Source: Flavobacteriaceae bacterium
Lineage (GTDB): Bacteria; Bacteroidota; Bacteroidia; Flavobacteriales; Flavobacteriaceae
Assembly: GCA_024763365.1 (NCBI GenBank)
Contig: JANTFO010000013.1
Location: 1-36,934 of the forward strand
DNA: 36,934 nt
Reading direction: 5' to 3'
Part shown: positions 16,489-23,192 of the stretch, piece by piece
Numbering within the stretch: the first letter of the stretch is position 1
How the letters are laid out: each line of letters begins with the position of its first letter
Made by a program: the position numbers and the translations under genes
Notes under the pieces: model-generated
The model's database searches: none
The model's input: the letters and a program-made list of their open reading frames with translations, nothing else
Told to the model about the DNA's origin: nothing

Positions 16489-17337
16489 TTATTTTCCTCC
16501 ATCAAGAAAATCTTGATATTCTTTCAATTCATCCCATTTTTCTTCATGAGCTAACTGAGCTTGTTTGGGCCAGGTTCCCGGGTCAGCTAATTTAAATTTA
16601 GAACCGGCACTATCCAGGATTTGTTTTAATTTTTCAACACTTGTGTTGGCCAGCTCAAGCCAGGTATTGATCCCATTCTCATGGAATATGCTTTCAATTT
16701 TGGGCCCTATTCCTTCTACAGCTTTGAGATCGTCTTTTTTCCATTTTTTGAGCAAACCTAGTTTGATCATCATCTTCTCTAACTTAGAATCTGTCTCACC
16801 AACTGCATTTGTTCTTCCAGTATCTAGATTCTTTTGTAAAGCGATCAAATCCTCCCATTTACTATTTACAGCTAATTGTGCTTGATCAGGCCAAGTTCTA
16901 GGGTCTATAATTTTATAGCGTGTCGGGTTTTCTTCATCCAACAATTTTCTCAATTCATCAGGCGTTTGGGATGCTAATTTTGCCCAATTTGTTACACTGT
17001 GTTTTTTAAGCACTTCTTCCATTTTTGGACCTATACCCTCAATAATCTGCAAATTATCATCTTTAAGTTTAGCGAATGAGGTAGTAGCTAAAGTTTTGGC
17101 AGCTAAATTTGTTGGAGTAACCGTTTGCACCCTTTCTTTTGAAAGATGCAAATTGTTATATTGAATCTCAAGATTGGCATATTTTTTCTTCCACTCATCG
17201 AGTTCATCACAACATTCAGAATCATTAGAACTAAAAATTTTTCTTAATAGCCAACCTAAAAGGAAAGCTAAAAACATCCATAAGAGCAGCCACCACCAGC
17301 AATTGGTAAATAGATCGGATAAAATTGATAATTTCAT
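16489..17337 (-). CDS. Membrane-anchored protein with two helix-hairpin-helix modules
   Basis: Function unknown. The 282 residues show an N-terminal transmembrane helix (12-31, Trp/Leu-rich), then a Lys-Arg pair, a Cys-Cys pair at 42-43, a coiled coil (about 46-70), and two homologous modules at about 94-163 and 203-272. Each module has a helix-hairpin-helix core, IIEGIGPKMEEVL or AVEGIGPKIESIF, then a motif of the form DPxTWPxQAQLA and a Trp. HhH motifs usually contact the DNA backbone. Positive charges just after the TM helix suggest the modules are cytoplasmic. It starts 26 bases after the OmpA-domain gene, in the same operon, and is followed by a terminator. Confidence 0.8.
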   Translation of the reverse strand: MKLSILSDLFTNCWWWLLLWMFLAFLLGWLLRKIFSSNDSECCDELDEWKKKYANLEIQYNNLHLSKERVQTVTPTNLAAKTLATTSFAKLKDDNLQIIEGIGPKMEEVLKKHSVTNWAKLASQTPDELRKLLDEENPTRYKIIDPRTWPDQAQLAVNSKWEDLIALQKNLDTGRTNAVGETDSKLEKMMIKLGLLKKWKKDDLKAVEGIGPKIESIFHENGINTWLELANTSVEKLKQILDSAGSKFKLADPGTWPKQAQLAHEEKWDELKEYQDFLDGGK

Positions 17338-17363
17338 TGTTTTATATTTTATAGATTAGAATT

Positions 17364-18254
17364 TTATTTAATTGATATGGTAATTCTTCGATTTTTTGCC
17401 CTGCCTTCTTCTGTGTCATTGGAAGCAATGGGTTTTTCTTCACCTTTTGAGTCAACGCTCATTTTTGATTTAGCTATTCCTTGAGACGCTAAATAATCAG
17501 CAACATTTTGGGCTCTTTGTAAGCCAAACCTGTAATTAGAAGAAGCACTTCCTACGTTATCGGTATGTCCCCTAATGCTAACGCTTACTTCTGGATATGC
17601 TTCTAAATATTGTTTTAATTCAAATGCGTATGCTTGCAGGTTTCTGTCCGGTTTAAACTCTGTTGAAGCAAAATTGCTATACAATGTTTTATTAGTAATA
17701 CTTTGTTCAAAAAGTCTCTTCGTTTCATCAGATTGATTTCTAAACAACATAGCTACACCTTCATAATAATGTCCTTCATCGTCATAAGCATAATCAGAAA
17801 GTACAGCTTCCGGAATGATTTTACTAGGATTTATCCCTGAATTCTTAACTAGAAAATTCTTTAAAAAGTTGGCTCTGTTAATACCGATAGGTTCTCCTTC
17901 TCTTTCGAGGTATTTGGCCGATATTAGTAATTCCTTATTCTGATTAAGATTTAAGAAATTAAAAATGGAGTCCTTGATGCCCTGCATACTTTCCGGGACA
18001 AAAACATTATCACCAGATGCATTAATAGTAAAGCTTTCCGGAAATTCAAACAAGGTATTTCCGTTGGTATCAGCAATGGCAAAAACCATAGATCTCTTTT
18101 GGATTTCATCTGTTGAAGTGACTTCGACTTTTTCTTTAGCAATATTAGAAGTATAACATACTCCACAGATATGTTCACCAATAAAAAAATGAAAAATAAG
18201 AGCAATAATTGCCAATACCAAAAACCAAAGTAGCGCGTAAATATATTTTTTCAT
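17364..18254 (-). CDS. Inner-membrane-anchored OmpA-domain protein
   Basis: The 296 residues begin with Lys-Lys and a long hydrophobic helix (5-25) without an obvious cleavage site, so the protein is probably anchored in the inner membrane with the rest in the periplasm. The C-terminal OmpA/MotB domain (about 185-296) has SIRGHTDNVGSASSNYRFGLQRAQNVADYL. D232 and R247 correspond to the peptidoglycan-binding Asp and Arg of OmpA. A more distant half at about 83-172 (ISAKYLERE, then GINRANFLKNFLV) looks like a degenerate copy of the same fold. It likely ties the envelope to peptidoglycan. The HhH protein gene lies 26 bases downstream. No clear promoter was found upstream. Confidence 0.85.
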   Translation of the reverse strand: MKKYIYALLWFLVLAIIALIFHFFIGEHICGVCYTSNIAKEKVEVTSTDEIQKRSMVFAIADTNGNTLFEFPESFTINASGDNVFVPESMQGIKDSIFNFLNLNQNKELLISAKYLEREGEPIGINRANFLKNFLVKNSGINPSKIIPEAVLSDYAYDDEGHYYEGVAMLFRNQSDETKRLFEQSITNKTLYSNFASTEFKPDRNLQAYAFELKQYLEAYPEVSVSIRGHTDNVGSASSNYRFGLQRAQNVADYLASQGIAKSKMSVDSKGEEKPIASNDTEEGRAKNRRITISIK

Positions 18255-18374
18255 GTTTTCGGCTTTTAATTAATGAATATATGAAAGTGTTAAATTTATT
18301 AAAAAAAAAATTCCTATGCAATAAGAAAAACATAAAATAGCTGGTTTTAATAAGAATATAAAACTTAAAAGAAC

Positions 18375-18382
18375 TAATTTTG
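18375..18382 (+). promoter_or_regulatory. Promoter -7 element abutting the lipoprotein start
   Basis: TAATTTTG is an exact TAnnTTTG match, 4 bases before the ATG at 18387. The predicted transcription start falls at or within 2 bases of the start codon. No -33 TTG at normal spacing. Confidence 0.45.
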
Positions 18383-18386
18383 CCAA

Positions 18387-18980
18387 ATGATTCTTCTAAA
18401 AAAACTACCATTAAATAGGTTTCTAATTTTTTTGAGTATTGTATTATTGACATTTTTTTCCTGTCATAAGAATAGTGGTTTCCCTAAAGAATTAATGTCT
18501 TGTGAAAAGAAATTTTTGCCTATGAATCTGGAGCACATCACAGATTTTAAAAATCAATTTAGTATTGACATTCCCAAACACTGGAATACCAAAATGTACT
18601 ATGACAACTATCAATCTGAAATCTTTTCAGCAGACACTATAAAACCTATTAGTGAAACATTTATTTTGCAAGTTTCTCACATTCAATCTGCTATACAACT
18701 TAATGATACACTTATTAAAAGCCTGGACAAACAATCAATTGTTTTAAATAGAACTAAAGAACTGGTAAAATATCATCAATTCAAAGATCGGGAAGCGCTT
18801 ATCTATGCCAGCAACGGGGTTAAAGATAATTTACCATTATATATTTTTCAGGATTATATAAAAATTGATCACGATCGGTTTTTATTGATGAAAGTTGATA
18901 TTTATGGTTCAGAAAATATCGAAGAAAGATTGTGTGAAGCTCTTCAGCTATTGGAAAAAGTTAGTATTTTTGAAAATTAA
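18387..18980 (+). CDS. Uncharacterised lipoprotein, possibly PsbP-like fold
   Basis: The 197 residues start with a lipoprotein signal: LLKKLPLN, a hydrophobic core (12-24), then FFSC with the lipidated Cys26. The remainder includes FSIDIPKHWNTKMYYDNYQSEIFSAD-type text (about 59-84) and a C-terminal beta-rich part ending in an amphipathic helix. The 'F..IP..W....Y.D' pattern recalls PsbP-like proteins, but I am not sure. No other Met could serve as start, so the ATG at 18387 must be used although it sits almost on the promoter. pepT begins 26 bases downstream and may be cotranscribed. Confidence 0.7.
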   Translation: MILLKKLPLNRFLIFLSIVLLTFFSCHKNSGFPKELMSCEKKFLPMNLEHITDFKNQFSIDIPKHWNTKMYYDNYQSEIFSADTIKPISETFILQVSHIQSAIQLNDTLIKSLDKQSIVLNRTKELVKYHQFKDREALIYASNGVKDNLPLYIFQDYIKIDHDRFLLMKVDIYGSENIEERLCEALQLLEKVSIFEN

Positions 18981-19006
18981 TAAACATTCATTTAAAATAA
19001 ATATAT

Positions 19007-20242
19007 ATGAAGCCAATTTTAAACCGTTTTTTTAGATATATCAAAATTGACACACAATCCGACCCAAACAATGAAGAAGTTTTTCCCAGCACTGAAAAAC
19101 AATGGGATTTAGCCAATTTATTAGTTAAAGAATTAAAGGAAATGGGGATGAAAGAAGTAAGCATTGATGAAAATGCTTATATTATGGCCAGCTTACCTTC
19201 TAATGTAGATTATCATGTACCAACTATTGGTTTTATAGCGCACATGGATACAAGCCCCGATTTTTCAGGAACCAATGTCAACCCTCAGATACACGAGAAT
19301 TACGATGGTAAAGATGTGGTTTTGAACAAAGATCAAAACATCGTAATGACTACAGATTATTTTAGTGATTTACTTATGTACAAGGGACAAACATTAATTA
19401 CTACTGACGGTACTACCCTACTCGGTGCAGATGATAAAGCAGGGGTTACAGAAATTATGTGTGCCATGAAATACTTAATAGCACATCCGGAGATCAAACA
19501 TGGAAAGATCAGAGTTGGGTTTACACCAGACGAGGAAGTTGGTAAAGGTGCGCACAAATTTGATGTAGATAAATTTGAAGCAGAGTGGGCATATACCATG
19601 GACGGCGGACAAGTTGGCGAGCTGGAATATGAGAATTTCAATGCAGCTGGCGGTAAAGTAATTGCCACCGGGAAAAGTGTACATCCCGGATATGCTAAGG
19701 ACAAATTGGTCAATGCCATGACAATAGCCTCAGAATTTATCCAAGCATTACCGGCCAAAGAAGTCCCCGAACATACTGAAGGTCGAGAAGGATTCTTCCA
19801 CCTACACAATATGCATGGGCACGTTGAACACGCTGAATTACAATATATCATCCGAGACCATGATATGGAGAAATTTGAAGCTCGTAAAGCCCTCTTTCAA
19901 AAAACTGCCGATAAAATCAATAAAGAACATGGCAGTGAAGTGCTTAAAGTCGAGATAAAAGACCAATACTTTAATATGCGTGAAAAAGTAGAACCGGTGA
20001 TGCATATTGTTGATATTGCTGAACACGCCATGCAAGAAGTTGGTGTAAAACCCATTATCAAAGCCATTAGAGGAGGTACAGATGGTTCGCAATTATCTTA
20101 TAAAGGTTTGCCTTGTCCCAACATATTTGCCGGAGGTCATAACTTCCACGGAAAATATGAATTCGTCACCGTAGAAGCCATGGAAAAAGCAACTAATGTG
20201 ATCCTGAAAATAGCTGAATTAACGGCAAAGAAGTATCAATAA
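19007..20242 (+). CDS. pepT: Peptidase T (tripeptide aminopeptidase)
   Basis: This zinc aminopeptidase of family M20 removes the N-terminal residue of tripeptides in the cytoplasm. The 411 residues match the family length. Metal and catalytic motifs are HMDTS (H79, D81), GADDKAG (D142), DEEVG (E176, E177), YTMDGG and, at the C-terminus, GGTDGSQLSYKGLPCPNIFAGG with the final metal His in GGHNFHGKYEFV. The insert HPGYAKDKLVNA marks the start of the dimerisation domain. It lies behind the lipoprotein gene; a short hairpin follows the stop. Confidence 0.94.
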   Translation: MKPILNRFFRYIKIDTQSDPNNEEVFPSTEKQWDLANLLVKELKEMGMKEVSIDENAYIMASLPSNVDYHVPTIGFIAHMDTSPDFSGTNVNPQIHENYDGKDVVLNKDQNIVMTTDYFSDLLMYKGQTLITTDGTTLLGADDKAGVTEIMCAMKYLIAHPEIKHGKIRVGFTPDEEVGKGAHKFDVDKFEAEWAYTMDGGQVGELEYENFNAAGGKVIATGKSVHPGYAKDKLVNAMTIASEFIQALPAKEVPEHTEGREGFFHLHNMHGHVEHAELQYIIRDHDMEKFEARKALFQKTADKINKEHGSEVLKVEIKDQYFNMREKVEPVMHIVDIAEHAMQEVGVKPIIKAIRGGTDGSQLSYKGLPCPNIFAGGHNFHGKYEFVTVEAMEKATNVILKIAELTAKKYQ

Positions 20243-20247
20243 AATAT

Positions 20248-20268
20248 CTTCTTTTAAACTAAAAGAAG
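20248..20268 (+). terminator. Weak hairpin after pepT
   Basis: CTTCTTTT and AAAAGAAG form an 8-bp stem with a 5-base loop six bases after the pepT stop. It has no T-run after it, so termination is uncertain; its right arm overlaps the outer arm of the long palindrome. Confidence 0.35.
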
Positions 20269-20395
20269 CCGTCTAAAAAGTTTAAAAAGTTGTCATTTAG
20301 AGTGGAGTCGAGAAATCTAACCTATTGAACATTAAAGAATTAGATTTCTCCATTGCAGTTGAAATGACAGAAAACCTTGCTTATGAGACGGTTTC
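20265..20395. repeat. Imperfect long palindrome, dispersed MITE/REP-like element
   Basis: Two nested pairs of arms define about 130 bases. The outer pair is GAAGCCGTCT (20265-20274) against AGACGGTTTC (20386-20395). The inner pair starts GTCATTT (20292) and ends AAATCTAA (20320) on the left, and reads TTAGATTT (from 20340) to GAAATGAC (20368) on the right. The left arm holds GTGGAGTCGAGAAATCT, which resembles a short intergenic repeat I have seen in many Flavobacteriia. It sits between the convergent pepT gene and the sorting-domain remnant. No ORF inside. Confidence 0.65.
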
Positions 20396-20413
20396 TTTCT
20401 ATGGATATAAATA

Positions 20414-20821
20414 TTACTCTTTTATAATTTTTAATACTTTACTTCCTTCATTTGCCCTCACATTAATAAAATAATTACCTGAGGCTAAATGTGATATATC
20501 GATACATTGCGTATTAAGCTCATCACTATTTTTAAAAGTAAAATATTTAAGACTTTTACCCGCAATATTGTAGATCGTTACCCCTATATCATTTAAGTCA
20601 CTTTTAGTTTTTAATAAAAGCATACCATCTTGTATGGGATTTGATATAACATCCATGTTAAATTCAGATGATAATTCTTGTTCATTAGATGAGAAAAGCA
20701 AGAATGGTTCCGGCATATCAGAACCTAATATAAGTTTAGCCTGAACAAAGTAATGAGGATTATAACCATTATTACAATCACTACAAGTTACTCCGCTCAC
20801 ACAGTAAAAAAATAGGGACTT
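20414..20821 (-). pseudogene. 5'-truncated remnant: C-terminal type IX secretion sorting domain
   Basis: The frame is open on the minus strand from a TAG near 20830 to TAA at 20414. Its last 80 residues form a Por secretion tail: a strand with VISNPIQDG, then LLKTKSDLNDIGVTIYNIAGKSL, DISHLASGNYFINVR and a basic end KVLKIIKE. This domain normally ends large proteins exported by the type IX system. Here only about 50 unrelated residues precede it, with no signal peptide; the first usable start is a GTG at 20800. The open frame begins next to the tRNA promoter. I read it as the 3' end of a lost secreted-protein gene. A real short protein is less likely. Confidence 0.6.
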
Positions 20822-20833
20822 TTTTTTAATCTA

Positions 20834-20866
20834 TTGCTTCAATAGGCATTTTTTATATTATATTTG
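20834..20866 (+). promoter_or_regulatory. tRNA promoter (-33 TTG, -7 TATATTTG)
   Basis: TTG at 20834-20836 and an exact TATATTTG at 20859-20866 are 22 bases apart. Transcription would start near 20871-20873, about 10 bases before the tRNA. Both elements of the Bacteroidota promoter are present. Confidence 0.7.
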
Positions 20867-20881
20867 CACCCACCAAAAATT

Positions 20882-20955
20882 GGCGAGGTAGCTCAGTCGG
20901 TTAGAGCGTCGGATTCATAACCCGGAGGTCACGAGTTCAATTCTCGTCCTCGCTA
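20882..20955 (+). tRNA. tRNA-Met (anticodon CAU)
   Basis: A full cloverleaf can be drawn. The acceptor stem GGCGAGG pairs with CCTCGCT (first pair G-U) and the discriminator is A. The D-stem GCTC/GAGC encloses a GG-containing loop. The anticodon loop TTCATAA reads CAU, and the T-stem ACGAG/CTCGT closes the loop TTCAATT. The anticodon stem has a U-G closing pair and an A-C at its base. CCA is not encoded. The paired 1-72 end argues against initiator tRNA; elongator Met is most likely, while tRNA-Ile2 with a lysidine-modified CAU cannot be excluded from sequence alone. Confidence 0.93.
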
Positions 20956-20963
20956 CAAAATTG

Positions 20964-20993
20964 ACCTTTCAGTTAAAAACTGAAAGGTTTTTT
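20964..20993 (+). terminator. tRNA terminator (hairpin copy 1)
   Basis: An 11-bp perfect stem, ACCTTTCAGTT with AACTGAAAGGT and a 3-base A loop, is followed by TTTTTT. It begins 8 bases after the tRNA end. Three variant copies follow at 21062-21092, 21166-21196 and 21270-21300; in these the stem changes are G-U wobbles that keep pairing. Confidence 0.9.
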
Positions 20994-21019
20994 ATGCCCT
21001 TTATTGTAAGATTATCAGG

Positions 21020-21054
21020 CCACGAGTTCCCCCTTCGGGGCTCGTCCTCGCTAC
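21020..21054 (+). repeat. tRNA 3'-tail copy 1
   Basis: CCACGAG...CTCGTCCTCGCTAC repeats the T-arm and 3' acceptor strand of the tRNA at 20882. The seven-base T-loop is replaced by a 14-base segment, TTCCCCCTTCGGGG, that folds on itself. There is no D-arm or anticodon arm. Confidence 0.85.
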
Positions 21055-21118
21055 AAAATTGACCTTTCAGTTAAAAACTGGAAGGTTTTTTTGTGTCCTT
21101 TATTGTAAGATTATCAGG

Positions 21119-21158
21119 CCACGAGTTCCCCCGATACTTCGGGGCTCGTCCTCGCTAC
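21119..21158 (+). repeat. tRNA 3'-tail copy 2
   Basis: As copy 1, but the loop replacement is five bases longer and contains the palindrome CCCCGATACTTCGGGG. The tail is followed by TAAATTGACC where the tRNA and copy 1 have AAAATTGACC. Confidence 0.85.
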
Positions 21159-21222
21159 TAAATTGACCTTTTAGTTAAAACTGGAAGGTTTTTTTTGTGT
21201 CCATTATTGAAAGATTATCAGG

Positions 21223-21262
21223 CCACGAGTTCCCCCGATACTTCGGGGCTCGTCCTCGCTAC
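21223..21262 (+). repeat. tRNA 3'-tail copy 3
   Basis: Identical to copy 2 over its whole length, including the CCCCGATACTTCGGGG palindrome and the following TAAATTGACC. Copies 2 and 3 thus look like the latest duplication. Confidence 0.85.
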
Positions 21263-21410
21263 TAAATTGACCTTTCAGTTAAAACTGGAAGGTTTTTTTT
21301 GTGCTATGTTTAATATTAATTATTAGTATTAGAGAATATTATCTCTAAAATTTTCAACATTTTCTTTATAAAATATATAATAAAACTCATTGAAATATCA
21401 ATTTTTTTTC

Positions 21411-21418
21411 TATATTGG
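21411..21418 (+). promoter_or_regulatory. Near-consensus -7 element for the START-like gene
   Basis: TATATTGG differs from TAnnTTTG at one position and lies 20 bases before the ATG at 21439. It overlaps the TTG at 21415 that could open a longer frame, which favours the ATG. The bases from 21301 to here are AT-rich, with a small inverted repeat TTAGAGA/TCTCTAA (21329-21348) and nothing else recognisable. Confidence 0.35.
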
Positions 21419-21438
21419 CAATCCAATCAATACAAATT

Positions 21439-21822
21439 ATGACCGAAAAAATAAAGGTAGAAATAGAATTTCCCATACAAGCTTCTCCGCAAATGCTTTA
21501 TCGCTATTTTTCAGAAGCTTCTAGCTTAGATGAATGGTTTGCGGACAATGTAAACTCGCGTGGCGAAATATATACTTTTATTTGGGGAGATAGCGAAGAG
21601 CAAGCTCGATTGCTTAAATATGAAACTGAAGAATATATGCGTTTCAGGTGGTTGGAGAACGATGGTGAAGACGTATATTTCGAGTTTCGCATTCAGGTGG
21701 ACGATCTTACTAAAGATGTATCTCTTATTGTCACCGACTTTGCGGAAGAAGACGAAGTAGAAGACATCAAACTTTTCTGGGAAAATCAGATCAATGAGTT
21801 GAAACTTACCATTGGTGCCTAA
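21439..21822 (+). CDS. START-like (SRPBCC) domain protein
   Basis: The 127 residues from ATG 21439 form a small START/Bet v1-like helix-grip domain: an opening strand KIKVEIEFPIQAS, a helix PQMLYRYFSEASSLDEWFAD, several strands (YTFIWGDSEEQARLLKYE, YMRFRWLE, YFEFRIQ) and a long acidic C-terminal helix with LFWENQINELKLTIGA. Such domains bind hydrophobic ligands, but none can be named. It is followed after 17 bases by a class IV aminotransferase gene. I recall this pairing, with yqgE and HU behind, in other Flavobacteriia. Confidence 0.8.
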   Translation: MTEKIKVEIEFPIQASPQMLYRYFSEASSLDEWFADNVNSRGEIYTFIWGDSEEQARLLKYETEEYMRFRWLENDGEDVYFEFRIQVDDLTKDVSLIVTDFAEEDEVEDIKLFWENQINELKLTIGA

Positions 21823-21839
21823 AATTTTCTTTCTCGTAA

Positions 21840-22640
21840 ATGAATCAAGAATTTCTTAACCCATTTAAACGTTCCCTACTATACGGCGATTCGTTATTTG
21901 ACACGCTGCTTTTCAAAAACAATAAAATTCAATTTGCTGAAGCCCATTACTTAAGGCTGGTTTCAGGTATGCGTCAATTGCGAATGGAAATACCGGAAAC
22001 ATTTTCTTTGGATTATTGGAAAACACAAGTTGAAGAAAAAATTAAACTGGCTGGCTTTCAAGAAGCCAGAGTAAGAACTTTTGTTGCTCGTATTTCAGAC
22101 GGGTATTATACTCCAATTCATCAAAATACTGTATGGAATATTGAGGTTGAAAAATATAAAGTTTCTACTTTTGATGATTATTTATTGGGTGTTTATAAAG
22201 ACAATTTTATCAACGCCACCCCTATTTCCAACATTAAGACAACCAACAGATTGATCAATGTCTTAGCCGGTATTTATGCTAAAGATAATGATTTTGATAA
22301 TGTACTTATCTTAAATCAGGATAAAGAAATTGCAGAAAGTACTCATGCCAATGTATTTGTCATCAAAGATAATATAGTGAAAACACCGCCTCTTAATTCC
22401 GGTTGTATAGCCGGAATACTAAGAGCTGAAATTATCAAATTAATTCATAAATCGGATAATTTTAAGCTTATGGAATCACCTTTAAGCATTTACGATCTGC
22501 AACAAGCTGACGAAGTATTTGTCACAAATTCCTTGATAGAAATCCAATCTGTTACACATTTCAAGAGAAAAAAATATGTGACTGACAAAACTGCAGTTAT
22601 TAAAAAAAAATTAAAGGAATTGACTCAAGCTAATTCATAG
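21840..22640 (+). CDS. Class IV (fold type IV) PLP aminotransferase / aminodeoxychorismate lyase-like
   Basis: The 266 residues have the fold-type IV pattern: an N-terminal SLLYGDSLFDTLLF, the PLP-binding Lys133 in NIKTTNRLIN, EIAESTHANVFVI (E166, N171) and PPLNSGCIAGILR, followed by EVFVTNSLIEIQSV. The family includes PabC (aminodeoxychorismate lyase, folate path), IlvE and D-amino acid transaminase. The length and the arrangement suit PabC best, but substrate cannot be fixed by sequence. Its last 11 bases overlap the end of the convergent yqgE gene. Confidence 0.85.
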   Translation: MNQEFLNPFKRSLLYGDSLFDTLLFKNNKIQFAEAHYLRLVSGMRQLRMEIPETFSLDYWKTQVEEKIKLAGFQEARVRTFVARISDGYYTPIHQNTVWNIEVEKYKVSTFDDYLLGVYKDNFINATPISNIKTTNRLINVLAGIYAKDNDFDNVLILNQDKEIAESTHANVFVIKDNIVKTPPLNSGCIAGILRAEIIKLIHKSDNFKLMESPLSIYDLQQADEVFVTNSLIEIQSVTHFKRKKYVTDKTAVIKKKLKELTQANS

Positions 22641-23187
22641 TAGGATCTTCTGGAGAATTCGCCCAAAAGCGGTAGTCACCACCCATCTCTAAGAGTTTTT
22701 CTTTCCAACCTGAAGCATCTTTTATGTTGAAAATATTGGGGTAATTGTTTTCCATTACGAGCCAAGTTTTTTGTTTGATCTCCATTTCCAATTGGTCTTC
22801 AGTCCAACCTGAATATCCGAGAAAAAACCTGATCTCATTTTTTTTTATCATGCCTTGGTTTAAATAGGAAACTACTGCTTGATAATTACCACCCCAATAT
22901 AAATCCTTGTCTATTTGTATAGAATCCGGGATGAGGTGTGGTATATTGTGTATAAAATATAAGTTATCATTTTCAACAGGGCCACCATGAAAAACTCTAA
23001 AATCAGCATCCAACTCAATTACCAAGTCTTTTAATAAATACCTAGAAGGCTTATTTAAAATAAAACCTACCGAACCTTCTTCATCATGTGAAGTAAGTAA
23101 TATGATAGCACGATTGAATGACGGATCCATTAAGATGGATGGTTCCGCAATCAATAGATTACCTTTTTTTATTTTCTCAGATATCAT
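22630..23187 (-). CDS. YqgE/AlgH family protein
   Basis: The 185 residues match the family: KGNLLIAEPSILMDPSFNRAIILL near the start, EGSVGFILNKPS, FHGGPVENDNLYFIH, LYWGG and RFFLGYSGWTEDQLEMEI. The structure is known for homologues but a biochemical role is not settled; Pseudomonas AlgH was linked to alginate control. Its promoter lies only 5 bases before the start codon. The 3' end overlaps the aminotransferase gene by 11 bases on the other strand. HU is encoded upstream behind a strong terminator, so it is a separate unit. Confidence 0.9.
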   Translation of the reverse strand: MISEKIKKGNLLIAEPSILMDPSFNRAIILLTSHDEEGSVGFILNKPSRYLLKDLVIELDADFRVFHGGPVENDNLYFIHNIPHLIPDSIQIDKDLYWGGNYQAVVSYLNQGMIKKNEIRFFLGYSGWTEDQLEMEIKQKTWLVMENNYPNIFNIKDASGWKEKLLEMGGDYRFWANSPEDPTMN

Positions 23188-23192
23188 ATTGA

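Larger units (their letters stand above)
20956..21300 (+). repeat. Tandem array of terminator hairpin plus tRNA 3'-tail copies
   Basis: Behind the tRNA three units of 98, 104 and 104 bases (20957-21054, 21055-21158, 21159-21262) are followed by a fourth hairpin (21263-21300). Each unit holds a hairpin of the ACCTTTCAGTT/AACTGRAAGGT type with a T-run, a spacer with TTATTGTAAGATTATCAGG, and a copy of the tRNA 3' tail. The tail keeps T-stem ACGAG/CTCGT and CCTCGCTAC, but its T-loop is replaced by TTCCCCC...TTCGGGG. No ORF or integrase is present. Confidence 0.9.

Noticed and set aside
19357-19851. 164-codon minus-strand frame inside pepT
   Set aside because: Antisense to a clear peptidase T gene, Ser/Pro/Cys-rich composition typical of a shadow frame, no motif.
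21020-21262. Additional tRNA genes behind tRNA-Met
   Set aside because: Only T-stem and 3' acceptor strand are repeated; D-arm, anticodon arm and 5' acceptor strand are missing.
20956-21300. CRISPR array
   Set aside because: Units are about 100 bases long, spacers are nearly identical to each other, and no cas gene is present.
20882-21300. Integrated island with att sites at the tRNA 3' end
   Set aside because: The tail copies are only about 100 bases apart with no integrase or cargo between them, and no such gene lies elsewhere in the window.
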